A stretch of 64,000 bases of DNA, taken from contig NC_088780.1 of assembly GCF_958450345.1 (NCBI RefSeq), forward strand, positions 101,630,226-101,694,225, written 5' to 3'. The notes below the pieces were generated by a model. It did not search any database. It worked only from the letters and a program-made list of their open reading frames with translations, and was not told the DNA's origin. The stretch's first letter is position 1; every line of letters begins with the position of its first letter. Of this stretch, positions 56,760 to 64,000 are shown one piece after another. The translations under genes and the position numbers were made by a program. The DNA is from Calliphora vicina. Its lineage: Eukaryota > Arthropoda > Insecta > Diptera > Calliphoridae.

Positions 56760-58080
56760 ATTTGTATTTTCCTATTCAAAAAGATTTTGCATACAAAAAG
56801 CTTTTCCAACTAAAGTGCAGTTTTGCTCTAAAAAGCTTTAATTTCTTGAAAAAAAAACTTTTTCACTTTTCAAAAAGTTTTTTCACTTTAAAATACTTTT
56901 TACTCCAAAAGATTTTTTACATAAAAAGATATTTAAGCCCCAAAAACAACTTATATTTCTTTTTCAAAAATTGTTTTGCCAAAAGAAATTTTTTTCACTA
57001 ATAAAGTTTTTTTATCTTATACAGATGTTTGAGCTAAAAAAGCTGTATTAGCCTAAAAGCTTTTTGAGGAAAAATTTATTTTTATTTACAAAAGCTTCTT
57101 CACTTAGAAAAGCTTGATCTTTTAGAAAGCTTTTTTTCCCTCTAAGGAATTTTTTCATCTTAAATAAGCCTAAAAAGGATATTTAAGCCTCAAAAACAAC
57201 TTATTTTTTCTCTTTAAAAAATAGTTTTGCTCAAAATAAACTGTTTTACTAAAAAAGCTTTTTCATCCAATAAAGATGTTAAACCTAAAAAGCTGTAGTA
57301 CCCTAAAAGCTTTTTCAGGAAAAATAGCTTTTTATCTACAAAAGCTTATTCATCTAAAAATGCTTTATCTTTTAGAAATCTTACTTTTTCCCCTAAGGAA
57401 TTTTTTTAAATAAATTAAAAAAACTAAACTTTTTTCACTTTAAAATGCTTTTTACTCCAAAAAAAGTTTTTAACCTAAAAAGAATATTTAAGCCCCTAAA
57501 ACAACTTATTTTTCTCCTTAAAAATATAGTTTTGCTCAAAAGAAACTTTTTCACTAAAAAAAGCTTTTTCATCCAATAAAGATGTTAAACCTAAAAAGCT
57601 GTAGTACCCTAAAAGCTTTTTCAGGGAAAATAGCTTTTTATCTACAAAAGCTTATTCTCATAAAAAAGCATTATCTTTTAGAAAACTTCTTTTCTTACTG
57701 TAAGAAACTTTTTTTCATCTTAAAAAAGCTTTTTTACCTAAAAAACTAAACTTTTTTTAATTTAAAATGTTTTTCACTCCAAAGGGTTTTTAACCTAAGA
57801 AGGATATTTAAACCCCTAAAAAAACTTATTTTTCTCCTTAAAAAAATAGTTTTGCTCAAAAGAAACTTTTTCACTAAAAAAGCTTTTTCATCCAATAAAG
57901 ATGTTAAACCTAAAAAAGCTGTAGTACCCTAAAAGCTTTTCCAAAAAAAATGTTTTTTATCTACAAAAGCTTATTTATCTAAAAAAGCTTTATCTTTTAG
58001 AAAACTTCCGTTTTTCCTGTAAGAAACTTTTCTTCATCTTAAAAAAGCTTTTTATTTTCACCTAAAAAACTAAACTTTAA
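56760..58080. repeat. AAAAGCTTTTT array with ~250-320-bp units
   Basis: The block AAGATGTT.AACCTAAAAAGC then TGTAGTACCCTAAAAGCTTT is found near 57022, 57273, 57578 and 57898. Units include GCTTTTTATCTACAAAAGCT, TTATCTTTTAGAAA, TTTTTCACTTTAAAATG and AAGGATATTTAAGCCCC. The self-complementary AAGCTT core occurs many times per unit. No frame is maintained between units, so it is not coding. Confidence 0.85.
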
Positions 58081-58360
58081 TATTTGCTGTTAAATTTGTT
58101 CAACATTTTTACAAATTTTCTTTTATTATTTACTAAGGTTAAGGCTGTAACAATAAATTAATTTTATATATTCATAAAACAAAAACTCATCAATTGTTGT
58201 CATAAATTCAAAGAAAGAAAAATATGAAAAAACAAAAGTAAATGCCAAAGTGATATGCGTGGGAAATTTGCAGCAGTGTGTATACAAAAAAACTATATTG
58301 CAATGGAATGAAGAAAAATGTAATGAAACTAAACTTTAAAAATTCCAATTTAAAAATAAC
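58081..58360. other. Short non-coding gap
   Basis: AT-rich sequence between the AAGCTT array and the piggyBac-type MITE. Nothing recognised. Confidence 0.4.
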
Positions 58361-58575
58361 TTAACCCTCTAATGCTCAAGCATAGCTAAGGCACTCTTGG
58401 CAAAAATGCCAAAAAAAAAAGCAAATATAACTGATTTTTCAAATCAAAAACTCATGCTAAAAAAAATTATTTTAAAAAGCTTTCAAAGTTTTTGAAATGA
58501 AATATCAGTTATATTTGCTTTTTTTGGCATTTTTCGATGAGTGCCTTGAGGCATGCTTAAGCATTAGAGGGTTAA
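58361..58575. mobile_element. piggyBac-type MITE with TTAA duplication
   Basis: TTAA at 58361-58364 and 58572-58575 bracket a 207-bp element starting CCCTCTAATGCTCAAGCAT and ending, inverted, ATGCTTAAGCATTAGAGGG. CCCT-type ends with exact TTAA target sites define the piggyBac superfamily. The inner arms TTGGCA...TGCCAAAAAA and AAGCAAATATAACTGAT are inverted as well, giving nearly 90-bp arms. Non-coding. Confidence 0.88.
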
Positions 58576-60319
58576 TTTCTCAGATATTTACAATAATGCT
58601 AAAAGGCAAATTATAGAAAAATAGTAAATGACAATGGCGATGATTGTGAGGATGGCTGGGTTGAATGCAGAATGAATAGATTTTAGCTGGACTAAAAAGA
58701 AAATTTGCATAAAAGAGATCGTGTGTGATAATAAAAGCAACTTTTAAAATAAATAAAATCTGTAATTCACATGTCTTTTATAGAAAATTATGTTTTGAAA
58801 TCAATTGAATACAAAACATTTCTCATGTGTTAATAAAATTCAATTGGAAAGTTCCAAAACAAAATAAAATAAACCATAATAATACTATTTAAAAACAACA
58901 AAAAAAGATAATAAATAAGATAAACAAACTTCAATAAAGTTATAAAAAATAAATAAAAATTAAATAATGTTTGGATCAACACGCTCTTCAAAACCAAATA
59001 TCTCGTGATGTATAAAACAGTTTAAGAGCAAAAGCAATAAGATTTGAATCAGAAATTTATTTCAGCTGTTGGTTTATTAGACAAATTTTAACTGTAAAAC
59101 ATCATGTGTGTAAATTAGCATACAAATTATAAAATAATAAATAATAATGGCCTTAACAGCTAAATAGCAATAATCATTATCACACTTCCATAACATGTTA
59201 AAATATTCAACAGAATTTGTTTTTTTAAATACAGAAATGTATAATTTATGTATCTTCGTTTTTATTTTTCTTAGACACGTAACAATTTGTTAAAATTTCT
59301 TTGTTAACAAGTAATCAAAACTGAATGCAAGAGTTTACTGAACTTGTTTTTTACCCGCACTCTTGCATTTCAATTTCGATTTTTTTTGTTTGTTCGACTT
59401 CTTCTGCACATTTCCCATATTAATTTCATTGAAATTGAAAATATTGCACTCGGATTTTGAGCAGAGAAATAAAGAAATTATAAAACCAATAAATTTTAGC
59501 CAACAATAGTTATTTTCTTTGCATTTCCAAACAATTTGTACAGCAAATATTAGGGATATTCACAGTTCACAAGCTTCTTTATGGCGACTAGATTAGACAA
59601 TCTTTTCACTAGAAATTCATAAATGTAGTTCTACAAAAGTCTTTTTGACTGCTTGCTTGATTTCATTGTTTGATGATTAGGTTTTGTAGACTGACAGTTT
59701 AACTAACTGTCTAACTTTCTGTCTCTCCTGACTGACTCTTATTTTTCAATTGTTGTTTTGGCTGTTGGCTGGCTTCGTGTCTTTATGCTTTTCAAAGTAA
59801 TCATCAAATGTTATTTGTTGTTTTCTTTTTGGTTATATTTCTGCTTACATTTTGCCATTGATAACAGTCACGTTTAAGCCATCAACATTTTCTGATCGTT
59901 TTTTAAGGTTTTTTTTTTCTTTTTTTTTTTTGCAAACTGGAAGTAGCAATTTAACCAGCCATTTGTTTGGGTTTTGCAAACATGACTTTATATGTATTGA
60001 ATTGCAATTGAATTGAATTTTCTATGGAATTTCAAATGATGCCAACTTACAACTGCCTTAGCACTCATCGCTCTAATGCTTTGGCTTCTTCTCTGCCACA
60101 ACAACTTGTTGAAGATCATCTTCAATATTTTTTTTTTTTTAATAGAAAAATAAATTCGTGCAAATGCGTATTTTATTATTAATACTCGTAGTTAAGAAAT
60201 ATTGAAATAAGAAAAAAAAAATAGAAATAAAAACTCTAGCTAACTATAGGAAGTAAATCAAGGAAGAGTGCCTAATGCAGCTGCAGCGAATCTTAAATTC
60301 CCTTTATCCCCCGTTTATA
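58576..60319. other. Non-coding AT-rich stretch
   Basis: No gene seen. A small hairpin, GAATGCAAGAGT/ACTCTTGCATTTC, lies near 59322-59371. Otherwise simple sequence. Confidence 0.45.
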
Positions 60320-60559
60320 AGTAACTTTGGTGGAGAGATGGTTTGTGGGGTTCAGGCGCTGGACAGCCAAAAAAAAAAAGTCTGAAGACCAAGAATTGGA
60401 AGCATTACTCCATGAAGATTGTTGTCAAACTCAACTCAAGATCATTGGGATCTACTCAAGCTGCAATTTCAAAACTTTTGGGAGCAGCAGGATTTATCCA
60501 AAAGCAGGGAAATTGGCTACCATACGATTTTTCATGTCCGAAATGATGCTTAAACGCTA
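60320..60559 (+). pseudogene. Mariner transposase 5' fragment
   Basis: Pieces are WFVGFRRWTA, KKSEDQELEALLHEDCCQTQ, SSCNF, GAAGFIQKQGNWLPYDFSCP and, after a shift, MLKRY. This is the N-terminal DNA-binding half of the same mariner subfamily as at 26206 and 30007. The mariner sequence stops exactly where copy C of the long-TIR element begins (CACAGTGG at 60560), so copy C probably inserted into it. Confidence 0.75.
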
Positions 60560-62062
60560 CACAGTGGGGCAGAATCAACACTTTTTGGAAATAAATCTGG
60601 CTGGTCCGATCGGGATTAAATGGGATCTACAAATGCTCCATGGGCGATGCTATGGGGGCTTTTGTGCAATATTTTTGAAAGACAGAGTTTTAAAGTGGCA
60701 TATTTTTGAATATAATTGTAATATTGACTTGAATTTTTTTTTTGTAAGACCAAAAATTAGCTTATTTTAACAAAAAAAAATTAATTCAAAATAAATGTGG
60801 ATTAAATTATTGCTAATATTTGCATTCCTATTAAAATTTGCATACAAATTTTAGTTTTAGAAACTCAATAAATATGTAATAAAATCTTAATTTATTAACA
60901 AAACTCAATTAAATTTTCAACGTTCTTTTAAATTTGTCATTCTAAATATTAAAGTTTAAAAAAACTTGCAAAAAGGTCAAGCAAATCACGCAATTCCAAA
61001 AAATTGGAGCGGAAATCCCAAAAAACGGTATTTTTACAATTTTCCCCATAGGGTCCACATTTACGTCGGTTTTTTTTTAATTTTTTGGAAAAAAAAATTT
61101 TTCGATTGTTATTTTTTTAAATTTAAATTTTTTTTTTTAAATTTTAAAATTTTTTTTTTTGTTTTTTCAATTTTTTTTTTTTGAAAAAAAAAATCCGGGT
61201 TAAAATTTTTTTTTCCGATTTTGACCCATTGTAGGTCCAACTTACTATGGTCTTATATACGTCGTTGCAAATGTCTTTGAAATATCTATCATTAGATATC
61301 CATATTGTCTATATTAATGTCTTAGTAATCCAGATATATGTAGGTCAAAAATAGGTCAAAAATCGAGGTTGTCTTGGTTTTTTCCTCATATCTCAGCCAT
61401 TTGTGGACCGATTTTGCTGATTTTAAATAGCAAAATTCTCGAAAGCATGTCTGACAGAATTATTGAAGATTTGGATCCCAAAGATATCTGGGGTCTTCAG
61501 AAAATTGATTTCAACAGACAGACGGACAGACAGACATGGCTTAATCGACTCCGCTATCTATAAGGATCCAGAATATATATACTTTATAGGGTCGGAAATG
61601 AAAAATGTAGAGGAAAAATGTAGAAATTACAAACGGAATGACAAACTTATATATACCCTTCTCACGAAGGTGAAGGGTATAAAAATAGCTTAAATTCCGA
61701 AGGGTTTAGGGGCGACATATTCGAAAGATAGGACATGTTTTTTATACCAAAATGTTCTTTGTAAAAATAACTTACAGAAAAACATAAATTTGATATATGT
61801 TCTTAAAGAAAGTTTTTTTTAAAAAATTTTTAAATTTAAATTTTGAAATGCCTATAATTCGGAAATTATAAGAGATAAATAACACATTCATAGTGCATGT
61901 TTTTTCAAGACCTAGCCGAGCGCATTCCAAAAATATAATCTTTGAAAAAAATTTCACGTGTTTAAAAATTTTATATGTCGAAGGTACCCTACTTTTAGCT
62001 CCCATAGCGCCGCCCCTGGAGAATTTTTAGGGCCCATTTTAATAACTTAAACTCAAATAAGA
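60560..62062. mobile_element. Long-TIR DNA element (CACAGTGGGGCAG family), copy C, split
   Basis: The left part (60560-61066) begins CACAGTGGGGCAGAATCAAC, has an internal loss inside the terminal repeat, then follows the interior of copies A and B (AAGTGGCATATTTTTGAAT, CGCAATTCC.AAAAATTGG, GGGTCCACATTTAC). The right part (61687-62062) resumes with AAATTCCGAAGGGTTTAGGG then GCGACATATTCG and GTACCCTACTTTTAGCTCCC and ends in the GGGCCCATTTTAATAACTTA region. Between them is a DINE-like repeat, family A. The mariner fragment found in A and B is absent here, as is the hairpin insertion of B. Confidence 0.75.
61067..61686 (+). mobile_element. DINE-like repeat family A, 5'-truncated copy
   Basis: It begins in the poly-T/A part, then follows 51250-51998: GACCCATTGTAGGTCCAACT, ATCATTAGATATCCATATTG, TCAGCCATTTGTGGACCGAT, CAGACAGACGGACAGACAGA, CATGGCTTAATCGACTCCGC, ATACTTTATAGGGTCGGAAA, ending CCTTCTCACGAAGGTGAAGG then GTATAAAAA. 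The 3' end, with its CTTCTCACGAAGGTGAAG hairpin-forming sequence, is complete. Confidence 0.8.
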
Positions 62063-62263
62063 AGAGACAAAAAAAAGACACGTGTATTGGCGTTTTGAAA
62101 GTTTACATCTGAATTTCATTTGAGGGCGGGTTAAAGTTTCCCAACTCTGGCACATTCTTATTGTTAATAGGCATAAGAAACCATGTGATCCTTACATTTT
62201 AGCTATAAAATGTGTTCAGCAAATTTATGTAAAATATTAAGGAGAACATTTTTTTAGAATACG

Positions 62264-62356
62264 TTAACCCATCTAAATCCTCAAGGCATGGGTCTTTTTT
62301 GTCCTTCTCTTAAAAATGAGAAAAAACACCATTAAAACAGGGATTTAAGGGGTTAA
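62264..62356. mobile_element. Small piggyBac-like MITE
   Basis: TTAA at 62264-62267 and 62353-62356 flank 85 bp starting CCCATCTAAATCC and ending, inverted, CCCCTTAAATCCC. The ends resemble those of the larger TTAA element at 58361 only in the CCC start, so it would be a separate family. Short length and imperfect ends make this less certain. Confidence 0.6.
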
Positions 62357-62499
62357 AATGTTCCGCAAAAATATTAGAAATAAATGTCAGAAATAAGACA
62401 CAACAAAAGAGAGCTTAGGGTTAATTTCGAATTTTTTGTCTCCTCTATCAAAATTTATTGGTCGGACCTTGTAATTTTGGAAAAATTTTGATTTTGTTG

Positions 62500-63130
62500 T
62501 ATAGTGTTATTTTAGAATTTTTTTTTTGTGAAAATTTTTTAGAAGCTTTTCCTAGCAAAAGAATTATTATGTTTTTTTATTAAGAAGCTGTAGTTGGTCA
62601 TTTTTTTTAACTTTTGTGTAGCTTTATAATTTTTTTTATAAAAAATATTTTAGTTTTCTTGTAAAAAAAAAGCTTTTTATGTTTTTTTAAAAAAGAAATT
62701 TAAAGAAAGCTTTATTAAAAATGCAATTTTAAGTTTCTTTGTAAGAATGCTTTTGTTATAAAAAGCTTGTATTAAGTATCATAGTGAAAAAGCATTTATC
62801 TGTTTATAAAAAGCTGTATTTTTGGAAAAGCTTATATTTTTGGATTTGAAATTTTTTTTATAGAAATAACAGTTTTTTTGTGAAAAACAATTTTTCAAAT
62901 TGTTTTAATATCTTTGTATTTCTAAGCTCATTTATCAAAAAGCTTTTCTTTTGTAAGAGAGCTTTTTTCAAAAAAGCAATTTTTTATTAAGAAACTTTTT
63001 AATTGAAAAGCTTTTTTGTGAAACAAATGAAGAATCGGATTTTGCAAGCTATTTTAAGATTATTTCTAAGCCTTTTGTAGAAAAGCTTTTTTTGTATTTT
63101 TTGAAAAAAATCAATTTTTTTTATGAAAAA
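62500..63130. repeat. Second AAGCTTTT-rich array, diverged
   Basis: AGAAGCTTTT, AAAAAGCTTTTTATG, AGAAAGCTTT, AAAAGCTTG, AAAAAGCTTTTC and AGAGAGCTTTTTTC recur every ~30-60 bp with T-rich linkers. It is built like 56760-58080 but no long unit is shared, so homology is not certain. Confidence 0.6.
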
Positions 63131-63329
63131 TTTAAAAAAAGTCTTTAAATTGTGAAAAAATATTGTGAACTAAGCAAATGTTCTTACTTTGATAAACTGA
63201 AGCTTTTACCAAAAACCTTAAATCCCTGAAAATCTTGTACGGAATTTATTGACTTGAAAAAGAGGTAATCAAGAAAGTTCATCCATGCAACATAAGTAAA
63301 ATTTGATTTTTGTGAAGTAGTGTTGAGTG

Positions 63330-63510
63330 CAAAAGAGTCAGTCGTGGTTTTTCCATTATACTTCGGCCATTGATAGATAATTTTTGCTGATTTTAAATAG
63401 CTAAGTACCCAAAATATCATTCAAGTAGAAATCAAGCTAAAATTTTCTTAAGTTACAATATCAGTCGTCTACGGAAAGTTGATTACAATTAACAGACAAA
63501 GTGATTGAAA
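63330..63510 (+). repeat. Old DINE-like family A segment
   Basis: GTGGTTTTTCCATTATACTT then CGGCCATTGATAG, TTTTTGCTGATTTTAAATAG and GTTGATTACAATTAACAGAC line up in order with TTGGTTTTTTCCTCATATCT, TTTTGCTGATTTTAAATAGC and ATTGATTTCAACAGACAGAC of 61375-61520. Strongly diverged, no ends left. Confidence 0.55.
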
Positions 63511-63708
63511 GAAAAATAGCAAAGAAAATTTGCTCAGTTTCATCAAAATTTTATAAAAAATTTTAATTTCGGAATGATGTGTTTTAGGAGTTTTTGTCAG
63601 AGAAAAACATTTCATGCTGTTCATTATAAAATACTCTAATATTTCGAACGAATTACCTCCAGGCGGCCTAAAATCATGGGCAACAGACAGTAGATTTATC
63701 TCAATTAT

Positions 63709-63801
63709 TATACCCTTCAGCTTCGTGAGAAGGGTATATATAAGTTTGTCATTCCGTTTGTAATTTCTACATTTTTCATTTCCGACCCTATAAAGTATAT
63801 A
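63709..63801 (-). mobile_element. DINE-like family A 3' end, interrupted at a TA
   Basis: Read on the minus strand: ATACTTTATAGGGTCGGAAA, TGTAGAAATTACAAACGGAA then TGACAAACTT, and CCCTTCTCACGAAGCTGAAG then GGTATAA. It breaks at 63800-63801 (TA) where a new sequence, CAGTGGGGAGCTCAAATGAG, begins, exactly within the TATATATA stretch of the family. Confidence 0.75.
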
Positions 63802-64000
63802 CAGTGGGGAGCTCAAATGAGTACATGTTTCTATTTTGTGCACTTCTTATGGAATAAAAATAAAACTAATAAAGCAAATCCAAAAATTTGTTCTGTCATT
63901 TATTTTATGTTTAATATGTAACAAAATGAATTACAATTCAAAACAAAAAACATCCAGTTCTTAATAAAAAAACAGACAAAACTAAAATAACTCGCATGTA
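63802..64000. mobile_element. Start of a Tc1/mariner-type element running off the window
   Basis: CAGTGGGGAGCTCAAATGAG then TACATG directly follows a TA that belongs to the interrupted DINE-like repeat. An inward-pointing CAGTG end at a TA target is the normal structure of Tc1-type elements. Only ~200 bp are visible and they contain no coding sequence, so the element could be autonomous or not. Confidence 0.5.

Noticed and set aside
56762..57001. 79-codon Phe/Lys-rich frame
   Set aside because: Product of the AAAAGCTTTT array; the frame is not maintained across units.

Overview
This window looks like repeat-dense nuclear DNA from a higher dipteran (a calyptrate or muscoid fly is my best guess). 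It is strongly AT-rich, with long A/T runs and no bacterial gene layout. Its repeats are insect-type: mariner, Tc1, hAT, piggyBac, Helitron/DINE-like, Jockey-like non-LTR and tRNA-derived SINE sequences. I found no host protein gene and no complete RNA gene. The only intact coding sequence I can support is a 337-codon Tc1-like transposase (28596-29609, minus strand) in an apparently complete element with perfect inverted repeats and a TA duplication. The window is either intergenic or heterochromatin-like DNA, or part of a very large intron; the sequence alone does not decide this.

Layout, left to right. 1-3650 is a diverged array of short self-complementary motifs. 5223-7625 is a nest: a mariner remnant next to a 5'-truncated Jockey-like retrotransposon, whose 3' part was split by a 912-bp non-autonomous hAT element with an 8-bp target duplication. 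A small Helitron lies at 8582-8911. 12768-14425 is a DINE-like repeat split by a 1.34-kb terminal-inverted-repeat (TIR) element, and 16126-17935 is another DINE-like repeat whose ~1-kb core is the inverted partner of that element's core. A Helitron 5' end with an internal ~112-bp tandem array lies at 18520-19751. 19.8-28.2 kb is a patchwork of transposase scraps, MITEs and local tandem duplications. 28300-29954 is the Tc1-like transposon. 30007-31745 is a near full-length dead mariner split by a DINE-like element.

33.3-35.8 kb holds a SINE, a large AT-rich palindrome and a ~365-bp satellite. 38.1-45.7 kb holds two copies of a long-TIR DNA element (ends CACAGTGGGGCAG), each carrying the same dead mariner fragment; one also carries a second hAT element with a precise 8-bp duplication. 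47371-48948 is a 1.58-kb near-palindrome enclosing tandem units. 53.0-58.1 kb holds two more arrays of short palindromic motifs. 58.3-64 kb holds two piggyBac-type MITEs, a third copy of the long-TIR element split by a DINE-like repeat, and at the right edge the start of another Tc1-like element inside a DINE-like repeat.

Nothing here works as a pathway. The relations between parts are insertion histories: who jumped into whom, which copies were amplified after being invaded, and which transposase could have moved which non-autonomous passenger. No new gene system was found. The most unusual structures are the 1.58-kb palindrome, the hAT element with reiterated subterminal GTAGCAG motifs, the potentially intact Tc1-like element, and the recurring array design built on short self-complementary words. 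All family names rest on reading motifs and termini by eye; no database search was possible.
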